A DNA stretch of 64,000 nt from Haemophilus parainfluenzae (GTDB lineage: Bacteria > Pseudomonadota > Gammaproteobacteria > Enterobacterales > Pasteurellaceae). Numbering within the stretch: position 1 is the stretch's first letter; each line of letters starts with the position of its first letter. Both the position numbers and the translations under genes were made by a program. The notes under the pieces are model-generated. The model was not told where the DNA came from and made no database searches. It saw only the letters and a list, made by a program, of their open reading frames with translations. Positions 40,165 to 49,634 of this stretch are shown here, piece by piece. Location of the stretch: contig NZ_CP127167.1 in the NCBI RefSeq assembly GCF_036288925.1, positions 1,860,001-1,924,000 on the forward strand, read 5' to 3'.

Positions 40165-41129
40165 TGCTCTTTTCAGCAATTCGTTACGTCATTTGGGTAA
40201 GCATTTTATTATTGATTTTATCCGTATTAAGTTTTGTGATTTTAATGCGAGATCCGCTCAATGCTGATCTTGTCACAAGTAACATTTATAGTGCTTATTA
40301 TCATTATCTTACATCATTGTTACAGGGTGATTTAGGGATTACCTATAACGGCGGAGAATCGTTAAAAGATTTAATTTTTACTGTATTACCACCTACATTA
40401 GAGCTCTGTTTTACCGCACTTTTATTGGCTTGCATCTTAGGTATTCCTCTCGGCGTATTAAGTGCGGTCTATAATCAGCGTCCTTGTGCACGCGCATTGC
40501 AAAGTATATCTAATGTTGGTTTGTCTATTCCTATTTTCTGGTTTGCCCCAATTTTACTCTATGTGGCCGCGATTCAAAGCTGGGAGATTGCAGCCATCGG
40601 GCAGTATAATTTGCTGTATGAAATCAAACCTATCACAGGCTTCCCTACCATTGACATGTGGTTTGTTGATGTCCCTTACCGAACCAAAATCGTACAAAAC
40701 GTTTTACAGCATTTAGCCTTACCGACATTAGTGCTTTGTATTCTGCCGACAATGGAATTTATCCGCATTATTCAACAACGAGCAAATTATTTACTTCAGC
40801 AGGAATATGCTAAAGCGGCAGCAACACGTGGATGGTCAAAATGGACGATTTTAAAACGTTACGTTTTTCGTAATACATTTCCATTATTGATTCCACAGCT
40901 TACTCGCGTATTTACCTTAGTGTTAACACAATGTATGCTAGTAGAGACTGTCTTAGGCTGGCCTGGTATTGGACTTTGGCTCATAAATGCTGTAACCCAA
41001 CAAGATTACAACAGTATTTCGGCTGGTGTCGTAGTGATCGGTGTTTGCATCATCATTATTGATACCTTAGCCAAGTCGCTGATGTTTATGTTAGATCCAT
41101 TTAATAAGAAGGGCTGGTATGCAAGATAG
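40164..41129 (+). CDS. sapB: Peptide transport permease SapB
   Basis: A 321-residue DppB-type ABC permease with six hydrophobic segments. The permease motif AAATRGWSKWTILKRYVFRNTFPLLIP (EAA loop) contacts the ATPases. Starts in a TAATG overlap with sapA and ends 11 bp inside sapC, so the operon is tightly packed. One AAGTGCGGT uptake signal lies within the gene near 40460. Confidence 0.95.
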   Translation: MLFSAIRYVIWVSILLLILSVLSFVILMRDPLNADLVTSNIYSAYYHYLTSLLQGDLGITYNGGESLKDLIFTVLPPTLELCFTALLLACILGIPLGVLSAVYNQRPCARALQSISNVGLSIPIFWFAPILLYVAAIQSWEIAAIGQYNLLYEIKPITGFPTIDMWFVDVPYRTKIVQNVLQHLALPTLVLCILPTMEFIRIIQQRANYLLQQEYAKAAATRGWSKWTILKRYVFRNTFPLLIPQLTRVFTLVLTQCMLVETVLGWPGIGLWLINAVTQQDYNSISAGVVVIGVCIIIIDTLAKSLMFMLDPFNKKGWYAR

Positions 41130-42006
41130 AGAACCTGATGAATTTCGCGAAAGCACTTCCCTCTTGCAAATTTGGTTGCTTTTCCGCCAAAATCGTGTGG
41201 CATTATTTAGTTTCTACTTATTTTTTATCCTGATTTTGGTCGCTCTTTTCCCGAAGCTAATCATGCCTTATAGCGAAAGCATGGAGTTTGTAGGAGAAGA
41301 ATTAATGCCACCATCTTGGGTAGAAAAAGGTCGTATCGCCTTTTTCTTTGGCACCGACGATCTTGGCCGAGATGTACTCAGTCGATTAATAATGGGGACA
41401 CAATACACTCTTGGTTCATCCCTTTTGGTGGTTGTCGCTGTGGCAATTATTGGGGGCGCATTAGGTATTCTTGCGGGTATGTCTGACGGGATTAAAGCGC
41501 GTTTTTTAGGTCATTTTTTTGATGCGTTTTTATCGATTCCTATTTTGCTGATTGCCATTATCATTTCCACGTTAATGGAACCAAGCTTGATGAATGCCAT
41601 GTTTGCTACTCTATTAGCTATTTTGCCGTATTTTGTGCATGCCATTTATCAAGCGATTCAACAAGAGCTGAAGAAAGACTATGTTCTCTTACTAAGATTA
41701 GATGGGATTTCAAACTGGGAGCTATTAAAAAGCACCATTTTGCCGAATATTAGTGTTGCCTATACGCAAGAAATCGCCCGTGCATTTGTGGTTGCTATTT
41801 TAGATATTACATCATTAAGCTTTATTTCTCTAGGTGCACAACGTCCAATGCCTGAATGGGGTGCAATGATTAAAGATTCATTAGAATTAATTTATCTTGC
41901 ACCATGGACAGTTTTATTACCCGGTTTTGCTATTATTTTTACCATTTTATTGAGCATTATTTTTACTAACGGATTGTGTCAAGCAATCAACAAATATTAC
42001 GAGTAA
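41119..42006 (+). CDS. sapC: Peptide transport permease SapC
   Basis: A 295-residue DppC-type permease. The N-terminal cytoplasmic stretch is followed by a first membrane segment (FSFYLFFILILVALFP), then FFGTDDLGRDVLSRLIMGTQYTLG, the canonical DppC entry to the transport domain. The EAA-like loop is LLRLDGISNWELLKSTILPNISV. Overlaps sapB and ends 3 bp before sapD. Confidence 0.95.
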   Translation: MQDREPDEFRESTSLLQIWLLFRQNRVALFSFYLFFILILVALFPKLIMPYSESMEFVGEELMPPSWVEKGRIAFFFGTDDLGRDVLSRLIMGTQYTLGSSLLVVVAVAIIGGALGILAGMSDGIKARFLGHFFDAFLSIPILLIAIIISTLMEPSLMNAMFATLLAILPYFVHAIYQAIQQELKKDYVLLLRLDGISNWELLKSTILPNISVAYTQEIARAFVVAILDITSLSFISLGAQRPMPEWGAMIKDSLELIYLAPWTVLLPGFAIIFTILLSIIFTNGLCQAINKYYE

Positions 42007-42009
42007 CCG

Positions 42010-43065
42010 ATGGCGCTGTTAGATATTCGCAATCTTAATATTGAAATTCAAACACCAAACAGCCGTATAAAAATTGTGGACGGCGTCAATCTTTCAGTCA
42101 ATGAAGGGGAAATTCTAGGACTTGTTGGTGAATCGGGTTCCGGTAAAAGTTTAATCGCTAAAATAATCAGTAATTCTATTAAAGATAACTGGATTGTTAC
42201 GGCTGACCGTTTTCGTTTTAATGATATTGAATTACTTAAACTCACACCGAATCAACGTCGAAAAATCGTTGGAAAAGAAATTTCAATGATTTTCCAAAAT
42301 CCATTAAGCTGCCTAGATTCAAGCCGAAGAATCGGCAAACAGCTTATTCAGAGTATTCCGAACTGGACATTTAAAGGTCATTGGTGGCAATGGTTTGGCT
42401 GGAAAAAACGTCGAGCAATTGAATTACTACATCGTGTAGGGATTAAAGACCACAAAGACATTATGGCAAGTTATCCTGACGATCTCACAGAAGGTGAAGG
42501 CCAAAAAGTCATGATCGCAGTAGCGATTGCAAATCAGCCTCGCTTATTAATTGCGGATGAACCTACCAATTCTTTGGAGTCAATTACAGCATTACAAATT
42601 TTCCGCTTACTTTCAAGCATGAATCAGAACCAAGGCACAACAATTTTATTAGCGAGTAATGATCTGAAAAGTATTAGTGAATGGTGTGATAGCATTTCTG
42701 TGCTTTATTGTGGACAAAATACGGAATCGGGGCCAACTGAACAATTATTGGAAACGCCTCATCACCCTTATACGCAAGCATTGCTCTACTCTGTGCCGGA
42801 TTTTAGTCGCCCTTTAAGCTTTAAAAGCAAATTAGGGACACTAGAAGGCACCGTACCGATTTTGGAACAAATGCCTATTGGTTGTCGTTTAGGGCCACGT
42901 TGTCCTTTCGCTCAACGTGAATGTATTCAAAAACCAAGCCGCTATCGCATTAAACAGCACGAGTTCTCCTGCCATCATCCGATAAATCTTCGAGAACGGC
43001 AGTTTAAAGATAAAGTGGCCGCTTCACCGCTTACGCTTAACACTGAATCAAAAGGAAACGAATAA
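42010..43065 (+). CDS. sapD: Peptide transport ATPase SapD
   Basis: A 351-residue ABC ATPase of the oligopeptide type. Walker [13 protein letters not shown] lies at about residues 40-51 and Walker [13 protein letters not shown]. The signature is [14 protein letters not shown] instead of LSGGQ, as is usual in SapD. The C-terminal oligopeptide-ABC extension has the cysteine cluster [15 protein letters not shown]...FSCHHP, which can bind a Fe-S cluster in related proteins. Overlaps sapF by one base. Confidence 0.95.
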   Translation: MALLDIRNLNIEIQTPNSRIKIVDGVNLSVNEGEILGLVGESGSGKSLIAKIISNSIKDNWIVTADRFRFNDIELLKLTPNQRRKIVGKEISMIFQNPLSCLDSSRRIGKQLIQSIPNWTFKGHWWQWFGWKKRRAIELLHRVGIKDHKDIMASYPDDLTEGEGQKVMIAVAIANQPRLLIADEPTNSLESITALQIFRLLSSMNQNQGTTILLASNDLKSISEWCDSISVLYCGQNTESGPTEQLLETPHHPYTQALLYSVPDFSRPLSFKSKLGTLEGTVPILEQMPIGCRLGPRCPFAQRECIQKPSRYRIKQHEFSCHHPINLRERQFKDKVAASPLTLNTESKGNE

Positions 43066-43868
43066 TGCCATTATTACAAGTGGAAAATCTTAGCAAAACC
43101 TTTGAAGGTCCGGCTAAATTTTTTGGTACAGAGCAGTTTTATGCAGTAAAAGGTATAAGCTTTTCACTTAATCGCAAAGAAACGCTTGCGATCATTGGTA
43201 AAAATGGTTCGGGTAAGTCAACCTTAGTGAAAATGATCGCAGGGATTACCCCCCCAACTTCAGGAAAAATATTATTTAATGATTTACCGTTACAATTTGA
43301 AGATTTTCATAATCGAGCGCAGCATATCCGAATGGTTTTCCAAGATGCGAATTCAGCATTTAACCCTCGCTTAAATATAGGACAAGCCTTAGACGCACCA
43401 TTGAAATTAATTACCAATTGGGATGAAGAAACACGCAATCAAAAGATCTTTGAAACGCTTTCATTAGTCGGCCTTTATCCCGATTATACTAATCTTAAAA
43501 TTAAACATCTCTCAATGAGCCAAAAACAGCGTATTGCCTTAGCTCGTGCACTGATTCTTCAGCCTGAAATTATTATTATTGATGACGTTCTTAGCACATT
43601 AGATGCTTCTGTACGTGTTCAATTACTTAACTTAATTTTAGATTTACAAGAACATTTGGGGCTTTCCTATATTTATGTCGGGCAAAACTTAGGGATTATC
43701 AAACATATTGCAGACCAAGTGCTGGTGATGGACGAAGGTCAAATTATCGAATCAGGTACACCAAGAGAAATCTTTACCGATCCTCAAAATAATATTACTC
43801 GTCTTCTTGTAGAAAGTCATTTTGGTCAGTTGCTTGATGAAAATGCTTGGCAAACCACTACTTCCTAA
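43065..43868 (+). CDS. sapF: Peptide transport ATPase SapF
   Basis: A 267-residue ABC ATPase, partner of SapD. Walker [13 protein letters not shown] is normal, but the signature reads LSMSQKQR and the Walker B end reads [12 protein letters not shown], with Asp where most ABC proteins have the catalytic Glu. SapF proteins are known for a weakened signature, so it may be the less active half of a heterodimer. Last gene of the sap operon; a BASS transporter follows after 95 bp. Confidence 0.94.
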   Translation: MPLLQVENLSKTFEGPAKFFGTEQFYAVKGISFSLNRKETLAIIGKNGSGKSTLVKMIAGITPPTSGKILFNDLPLQFEDFHNRAQHIRMVFQDANSAFNPRLNIGQALDAPLKLITNWDEETRNQKIFETLSLVGLYPDYTNLKIKHLSMSQKQRIALARALILQPEIIIIDDVLSTLDASVRVQLLNLILDLQEHLGLSYIYVGQNLGIIKHIADQVLVMDEGQIIESGTPREIFTDPQNNITRLLVESHFGQLLDENAWQTTTS

Positions 43869-43963
43869 TTCTCTGTCAAACAAGTTAGGCATAGACATCT
43901 CAAAAAAACGTCTTTAAAATTGACCGCTCTTTTCATTCTTTTTAACAAAATAGGAAAGCAACT

Positions 43964-44896
43964 ATGCAAGCATTATTAAAACTCACTAACTTTGTGAGTA
44001 AAACTTTCGCATTATGGGCGATTGTTTTTGCTCTTCTCGCCTTTCTCTTCCCTGCACAATTTAAAATTTTTGCACCCTATATTCCTTACCTTTTAGGTTT
44101 AGTGATGTTTGGTATGGGGATTACCTTAACGTTTGCTGATTTCAGCGAAGTGGCTAAACATCCTAAATCAGTATTCATTGGTGTATCAGGTCAATTTATC
44201 ATCATGCCTGCTATTGCATTTGGATTAGCAAAAGCCTTTGATTTGCCTGCTGATTTAGCAGTTGGTGTGATTCTTGTAGGTTCTTGCCCAGGAGGGACAT
44301 CATCAAACGTAATGACCTATTTAGCGAAAGGTAATACTGCGCTTTCTGTCGCTTGTACGACAATTTCAACCTTACTTTCACCAGTATTAACGCCTGCTAT
44401 TTTCTATGTATTGGCAAGTCAATGGTTAGATATTAATGCGGGTGCCATGTTTATGTCTGTATTAAAAATGGTATTGTTCCCCATTTTCTTAGGTTTAGTC
44501 GTTCGTGCGCTCTTCAAAAAACAAGTGGAACAAGCAAGCCAAACGATGCCATTAGTCTCTGTTATTTCTATCGTCTTAATCTTGGCGGCCGTTGTAGCAG
44601 TAAGTAAAGATAAAATCGTAGAATCAGGTCTATTAATTTTCAGTGTAGTGGTTTTACATAACTGCTTAGGTTATTTAATTGGTTACTTTGCGGCAAAATT
44701 ATTTAAACTTAATACGGCGGATAGTAAAGCTGTAGCAATTGAAGTGGGTATGCAAAACTCAGGTTTAGGCGCCGCACTGGCAGCGGCTCATTTCAACCCG
44801 ATTGCAGCGGTACCAAGTGCTTTATTTAGTTTCTGGCACAATGTATCGGGTCCAATTCTAGCGAATATTTTCTCTAATATCAAAAATGAAAAATAA
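43964..44896 (+). CDS. BASS-family sodium-dependent transporter (YocS/PanS-like)
   Basis: A 310-residue membrane protein of the bile acid:sodium symporter superfamily with about ten hydrophobic segments. Family motifs: [49 protein letters not shown] (sodium-site region) and [18 protein letters not shown]. Members of this bacterial branch carry pantoate/ketopantoate (PanS) or other organic anions; the substrate here is not known. AGGAAAGC precedes the ATG. A strong terminator follows. Confidence 0.88.
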   Translation: MQALLKLTNFVSKTFALWAIVFALLAFLFPAQFKIFAPYIPYLLGLVMFGMGITLTFADFSEVAKHPKSVFIGVSGQFIIMPAIAFGLAKAFDLPADLAVGVILVGSCPGGTSSNVMTYLAKGNTALSVACTTISTLLSPVLTPAIFYVLASQWLDINAGAMFMSVLKMVLFPIFLGLVVRALFKKQVEQASQTMPLVSVISIVLILAAVVAVSKDKIVESGLLIFSVVVLHNCLGYLIGYFAAKLFKLNTADSKAVAIEVGMQNSGLGAALAAAHFNPIAAVPSALFSFWHNVSGPILANIFSNIKNEK

Positions 44897-44914
44897 GCGA
44901 TTTGGGTAAAAAAT

Positions 44915-44944
44915 AAGGGCGGAAATTACATTCCGCCCTTTTTG
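44915..44944. terminator. Bidirectional terminator between the BASS transporter and sppA
   Basis: Perfect 10-bp stem AAGGGCGGAA (44915-44924) / TTCCGCCCTT (44931-44940) with a six-base loop and a T-run on the plus strand. Sits between convergent genes. Confidence 0.9.
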
Positions 44945-44956
44945 TATTTTACAGTT

Positions 44957-46819
44957 TTACTTAACCGAACCACAATTTAAACAATACAAATACTGCCCTT
45001 TTGGATCATTAAATTTAGTCAATACATTCAGTTGTTTTTTCACTTGATGTACTTCCTGTGGCAATCCCAACCAATTTGTCAGTAAAGCTTGGCCTTTTTG
45101 TTTAAGCTTGCGATCTAATTTAGCTAAGAAGCTATTATCTTCATCAACCAACCATTGTACACTAAAATTATCCATGTATTTATCAGGATGTTGATTGACT
45201 AGCGCGACCACTTTATCAATGGCTATATCAATATCACCTAATTCGTCGACTAAGCCGTTTTTCTGTGCATCTTGTCCTAACCAAACTTGGCCTTGAGCAA
45301 TTTTATCCACTTTATCTTTTGATAATTGACGCCCACGGCTTACCACATCTAAGAAACGATCATAACCATTTTCAATACTGAGTTGGTAAATATCCTGAGT
45401 ATTTTTACTCAATGGACTTAAAGCTGAGGTTTCCGCGAGATCTGTTGTCGCTACGCCATCGGTACTCATTCCCATTTTTTTGATTGTATTTTCAAAGGTT
45501 GGGAATAATGCAAAAATCCCGATTGAACCCGTAATCGTATTTTTATCCGCGACAATATAGTCTGCAGTTGAAGAAATCCAATAACCACCAGAGGCAGCCA
45601 TCCCTCCCATTGATACCACAACAGGTTTGCCTACTTTTTGGAGATTTTCAGTTTCCTGGCGAATAATCTCAGAGGCAAATGCACTGCCGCCAGGTGAGTT
45701 AACACGGAGAACAACCGCCTTCACGTTCTCGTTATCGTAGGCCTGTCTTAATAACTTCGCAATGGTATCTCCACCTGCGGATTCTTCATCACTTTCACCA
45801 TCAATAATCGTCCCTTCGACATTCACTACCGCAACGATATTTTTTTCATTAGGATCGACAGAGAAACGATCACCTAAATCAGATAAATAATCTTCAAACT
45901 CTAATAATTTCGCTTTTCCTTCTTCATCTTGCCCAAAAAGTGCGGTCAATTTTTTATCTAAATCCAATCTTGTCGCAAATTGTGTCACTAAATGACGTTT
46001 TTTCACATAAGCCGTTTCATCACCTTTTAATACTTTTAAATCACTAATATATTTTTGTGCATTCGGTAATACATCATTAGCGGTAATATTACGATTAGCT
46101 ATTAATGTTTGCATATAATTTTGCCACATACCTCCAAGCCATTTTTGCATATTCGCTTTTGCCTCTGGCGACATATCATCACGCAAGAAAGGTTCTACAG
46201 CAGACTTATAAGTCCCAACACGGAAAATATGCGGCGTAATTTCAAGTTTTTCGATCATGGATTTAAAGTAAAGATTTTCCTGACGTAAACCTTGAATGCC
46301 GACTTGCCCAATCGGATTGAGATAAATTTCATTCGCAAAACTCGCAAGAAAATATTGTGCCTGCGTGTAATTGTCTGCATAAGCAATGACAGGCTTTTCG
46401 GATTCTTTGAAGCTTTGAATCGCTTTTCCTACATACTCTAACGATGGAAGATCGCCCCCTTCAAAGTCATTTAAATTCAGTACTAAGCCACGAATTCGTT
46501 CATCATCTTTCGCAGATAAAATACTTTGTACCACATCAAAAGTGGAATATTTATACGAGACCTTTTCATTATTTAAACGTTGAAATTCCGCTTGCCAACT
46601 CAGCATATTCTCTGTGTTATCCGCAAGATAGCCTGTTAAATTTAAATATAATGCGCCTTGATCGCCCGATAAAACTTGGCTTTTCTTGCCATCACTAAAA
46701 AGGCTGACAAGCACAATCAACGCTAAAACAAATAATAAGAACACAAAATTCATCACAAGATTTCGGATAAAATTGAGCGCTTTACAACAAAATTTCAATA
46801 CGCTTAATATGACATTCAT
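44957..46819 (-). CDS. sppA: Signal peptide peptidase SppA (protease IV)
   Basis: A 620-residue membrane-anchored serine protease that degrades cleaved signal peptides. An N-terminal membrane segment (LVMNFVFLLFVLALIVLVSLF, about residues 20-40) anchors a duplicated Clp/crotonase-fold body. The general-base Lys lies in FRVGTYKSAVEPFLR and the nucleophile Ser in SMGGMAASGGYWIS, fitting the Ser-Lys dyad of SppA67A. Length equals that of the E. coli enzyme. Divergent from the nitroreductase gene. Confidence 0.95.
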   Translation of the reverse strand: MNVILSVLKFCCKALNFIRNLVMNFVFLLFVLALIVLVSLFSDGKKSQVLSGDQGALYLNLTGYLADNTENMLSWQAEFQRLNNEKVSYKYSTFDVVQSILSAKDDERIRGLVLNLNDFEGGDLPSLEYVGKAIQSFKESEKPVIAYADNYTQAQYFLASFANEIYLNPIGQVGIQGLRQENLYFKSMIEKLEITPHIFRVGTYKSAVEPFLRDDMSPEAKANMQKWLGGMWQNYMQTLIANRNITANDVLPNAQKYISDLKVLKGDETAYVKKRHLVTQFATRLDLDKKLTALFGQDEEGKAKLLEFEDYLSDLGDRFSVDPNEKNIVAVVNVEGTIIDGESDEESAGGDTIAKLLRQAYDNENVKAVVLRVNSPGGSAFASEIIRQETENLQKVGKPVVVSMGGMAASGGYWISSTADYIVADKNTITGSIGIFALFPTFENTIKKMGMSTDGVATTDLAETSALSPLSKNTQDIYQLSIENGYDRFLDVVSRGRQLSKDKVDKIAQGQVWLGQDAQKNGLVDELGDIDIAIDKVVALVNQHPDKYMDNFSVQWLVDEDNSFLAKLDRKLKQKGQALLTNWLGLPQEVHQVKKQLNVLTKFNDPKGQYLYCLNCGSVK

Positions 46820-46930
46820 GTGAAATTAAACCTTTTAAAACAGAAATAAAAATTGTGCGTAGCCTATCATAAAGTCCTATGAAAAACTATGTTATAATCA
46901 ACCGCACTTAACTGGAAGAAGGAAAATACT

Positions 46931-47485
46931 ATGGATGCATTAACTCTTTTAACACAACGCAAATCCAATAAAAAATTAACAGCCCCCGCCCCTAACCAAG
47001 TGCAATTAGAGCAAATGTTTCAAGCCGCTTTACGTGCACCTGATCATGGTAAACTCGAACCTTATCATTTTGTCGTGATGCAAGGCACTGGTTTAAGTAA
47101 ATTAGAAGGCTTGCTCAAAGCATCTGTGGCTGAATTTGATTTAGGTGAAGAGAGATTAAAAAAAGCAGAGAATTTTGCACGCCGCGCACCAATGGTTATT
47201 GCCGTCATTGCTAAAATTAATCATGAAGTCGCCAAAGTTCCTGGTTGGGAACAAATGCTTACTGCAGGTGCAGCAACTTATGCCCTTCAACTTGCAGGTA
47301 ATTCGCTTGGCTTTGAGAGCTTTTGGGCAACGGGTCCACTTATTGAAGGACGTGAATTACGTGAAGCATTTGGCTGTGGTAAAAATGATAAGATTGTTGC
47401 CTTATTACAAATTGGTACAGCAGCTGAAAAATTAGAAAAAGACTGTAAACCAAAAGATTTATCACGTTTCGTGAGCCATTTATAA
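46931..47485 (+). CDS. Nitroreductase family protein (YdjA-like)
   Basis: A 184-residue FMN-dependent oxidoreductase close to the minimal nitroreductases YdjA/TdhB. Motifs: RKSNKKLTAPAPNQVQLEQMFQAALRAPDHGKLEPYHFVV (FMN-phosphate binding) and GFESFWATGP. Natural substrate unknown. GGAAGAAGGAAA ahead of the ATG is a strong ribosome binding site. A terminator follows at 47493. Confidence 0.92.
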   Translation: MDALTLLTQRKSNKKLTAPAPNQVQLEQMFQAALRAPDHGKLEPYHFVVMQGTGLSKLEGLLKASVAEFDLGEERLKKAENFARRAPMVIAVIAKINHEVAKVPGWEQMLTAGAATYALQLAGNSLGFESFWATGPLIEGRELREAFGCGKNDKIVALLQIGTAAEKLEKDCKPKDLSRFVSHL

Positions 47486-47492
47486 AAATCAA

Positions 47493-47516
47493 AAAAGGCG
47501 GAAGTTTCCGCCTTTT
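47493..47516. terminator. Bidirectional terminator between the nitroreductase gene and metX
   Basis: Stem AAAAGGCGGAA (47493-47503) / TTCCGCCTTTT (47506-47516) with a two-base centre. Strong in both directions, between convergent genes. Confidence 0.88.
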
Positions 47517-47525
47517 CTGTTTATT

Positions 47526-48611
47526 TTATTCTAACTCGCCTTCTATTCCGCTTCGAATTTTGTGCTCAAACGCCGTATAATCCACTAAAAAGGCATCATG
47601 TCCATAATCCGATGGGAATTCGTAAAATTTTAAATCGACTCCCGCTTGTTCTAAAAGCTGTTTACTTTTATGTAAATCAACAGATTTAAATAATTGATCG
47701 GTCGTTACTGAAACTAATGTATAGCATGCCTTAATTCGAGATAAGGCTTCTTTTACATCAATATATCCCATACTTGGATCATACAGATCGAGCGCTCGCA
47801 ATAAATGTAAATAGGAATTAGCATCAAAACGATCTAAGAATTTTTGACCTTGATAACTTAGATAGGACTCCACTTGAAAGTGATCCCCCCAGAATTGCCC
47901 GTCAGATTTAGTCGCTCGACCAAATGCCTTCGCCAATTGCAAATCAGTGCGATAGGTTAGCATACCCAGCATTCGAGCTATCGAAAGGCCTTGGTGAGGT
48001 GGAGTCCCCTCATAATAATCACCATGATTAAAATTTGGATCATTGATTATTGCTTGACGCATAACATGATTAAACCCAATGGCTTCCGCACTAAAAAAAA
48101 GAGAAGAGCATAGATTTACAATATTATCCATAAAATCGGGATAATCAATTGCCCACTGTGTGGCTTGCATTCCACCAAAAGAGCCACCTACGATTGCTTT
48201 TAAATGCGTGATGCCGAGATAATCAAGTAAGGCTTTTTGCACTTTGATAATATCTTGAACAATGATATTTGGGAACTGGCTACCATAAGGCTTTCCCGTA
48301 GTGGGATTAATTGAGCTTGGTCCCGTTGTCCCTTTACACCCGCCTAATACATTTGAACAAATAAAAAAATATTTAGATGTATCAAAAGCGAGACCTTCGC
48401 CCATAAAGTTTTGCCACCAACCGTCTTTATTCGGTTCATCAAAATAAGGTTCTGCGTCTCCTGTTAAGGCATGGCAAACCAGAACAACATTGCTTTTATC
48501 TGCATTTAAAGTGCCATAAGTTTTATATGCCACATTGATAGGCGAAAGCTGTCCGCCCAATGCTAATTGAAGCGGATAGTCTTGAAAAAGCACGACATGT
48601 TGCACAGCCAT
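47526..48611 (-). CDS. metX: Homoserine O-acetyltransferase
   Basis: A 361-residue alpha/beta-hydrolase-fold enzyme that makes O-acetyl-homoserine for methionine synthesis. The nucleophile elbow [34 protein letters not shown] and the catalytic His in SDYGHDAFL are present. The nucleophile Ser lies near residue 144. Upstream are two adjoining MetJ boxes and a good promoter, so repression by S-adenosylmethionine is expected. No metJ is visible in the window. Confidence 0.95.
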   Translation of the reverse strand: MAVQHVVLFQDYPLQLALGGQLSPINVAYKTYGTLNADKSNVVLVCHALTGDAEPYFDEPNKDGWWQNFMGEGLAFDTSKYFFICSNVLGGCKGTTGPSSINPTTGKPYGSQFPNIIVQDIIKVQKALLDYLGITHLKAIVGGSFGGMQATQWAIDYPDFMDNIVNLCSSLFFSAEAIGFNHVMRQAIINDPNFNHGDYYEGTPPHQGLSIARMLGMLTYRTDLQLAKAFGRATKSDGQFWGDHFQVESYLSYQGQKFLDRFDANSYLHLLRALDLYDPSMGYIDVKEALSRIKACYTLVSVTTDQLFKSVDLHKSKQLLEQAGVDLKFYEFPSDYGHDAFLVDYTAFEHKIRSGIEGELE

Positions 48612-48645
48612 TGAAATAATAACCTTTTAAATTGGTGATTCGCCA

Positions 48646-48697
48646 ATTATCAACAGCTTATTTTTTTTGTCAAGAAATTTTAGACGTTTAGACGTCT
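48646..48697 (-). promoter_or_regulatory. metX promoter with tandem MetJ operator
   Basis: On the minus strand TTGACA (48668-48673) and GATAAT (48646-48651) are 16 bp apart. Just upstream, AGACGTTT (48682-48689) and AGACGTCT (48690-48697) form two adjacent 8-bp met boxes, the second a perfect match to the MetJ consensus. MetJ needs at least two such boxes to bind. Confidence 0.75.
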
Positions 48698-48768
48698 AAA
48701 TATTTTGTTATCAATTCAGTAAATAAATTACACTTGAACTTACATTGTTTTTTCAGTATGTTAGCAAA

Positions 48769-49467
48769 ATGCAACTATCTAAAACGCTGTCAAAAATGAC
48801 CGCTCTTTCCTGGCTCTCATGCCTTCCTCTAAAAAAACTCCTCGGTTATATCTTGGGGCTCTTTTTACTTGTCTTGATAGGTTGCTTCACCATTGATCGT
48901 GCCGTGAGCTTTTATGTACAAGACCGTGTGTATGAAGATCTCGAAACACTCCCGCATCGCCATTATGCATTGGTACTCGGTACATCCAAATATGTTGCCA
49001 AGGGAAAAACCAATAAATATTATGATTACCGCTTGGAAGCATCAAAACTCTTGGTCGAGCAAGATAAAGTCGATTATTTACTACTAAGTGGCGATAATCG
49101 CACGCTTCAATATAACGAGCCTCGCACCATGTTTTTGGATCTACGCAAAATGGGCGTATCTGAAAGTGTGATGTTTAAAGATTTTGCAGGATTCCGCACC
49201 TTAGACTCTGTTGTGCGCGCAAGTAAAGTTTTCCAAGTGCCCTCTTTTACGATTATCAGCCAAAAATTCCATTGTGAACGCGCGCTGTTGATTGCTAAAC
49301 ACTATGATATTGATGCAATTTGCTTTACTGCGAAACAACCCGAAATGTATTTTGGGATACGTATTCGCGAAATATTTGCTCGCATGAAAGCCGTGTTAGA
49401 CTTAATTATTGGCGTAAAACCTTATTTCCTTGGTGCACCAGAGCCTCTGCCAATACCTATCGAATAG
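48769..49467 (+). CDS. SanA/YdcF-like DUF218 envelope protein
   Basis: A 232-residue protein with one N-terminal membrane segment (LLGYILGLFLLVLIGCF) and a DUF218 domain: HYALVLGTSKYVAKGKTNKYYDYRLEA, DYLLLSGDNRT, NEPRTMFLDL and SFTIISQKFHCERALLIA. SanA proteins affect envelope barrier function and vancomycin sensitivity in enterobacteria; biochemical role unknown. The ATG at 48769 is preferred to an in-frame TTG at 48745, but the ribosome binding site is weak. A degenerate uptake signal (TGACCGCTCTT) lies near its start. Confidence 0.85.
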   Translation: MQLSKTLSKMTALSWLSCLPLKKLLGYILGLFLLVLIGCFTIDRAVSFYVQDRVYEDLETLPHRHYALVLGTSKYVAKGKTNKYYDYRLEASKLLVEQDKVDYLLLSGDNRTLQYNEPRTMFLDLRKMGVSESVMFKDFAGFRTLDSVVRASKVFQVPSFTIISQKFHCERALLIAKHYDIDAICFTAKQPEMYFGIRIREIFARMKAVLDLIIGVKPYFLGAPEPLPIPIE

Positions 49468-49550
49468 TTAATGATTCTTTAATTTTTACCCTGTTAAATC
49501 AAAAAATATCTAAATAATTGGTTTTTTACTCTATTTTGGGGAGTATTTAT

Positions 49551-49579
49551 TTGACAATTTTTGATGAAATCGCTATTTC
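49551..49579 (+). promoter_or_regulatory. Likely lysC promoter
   Basis: A perfect TTGACA (49551-49556) is followed after 17 bp by TATTTC (49574-49579), a fair -10. The remaining leader of about 50 bp is too short for a lysine riboswitch. Confidence 0.45.
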
Positions 49580-49634
49580 TAATACCTAATCATAAAACAC
49601 AACATCTTACTTTTCATTTTTAGAGGATTATCTT

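Noticed and set aside
43869..43963. sapZ or a further sap gene after sapF
   Set aside because: Only 95 bp separate sapF from the BASS transporter, which belongs to another family.
49468..49634. Lysine riboswitch upstream of lysC
   Set aside because: After the likely promoter only about 50 bases remain, too few for the lysine aptamer, and no fitting stems were seen.
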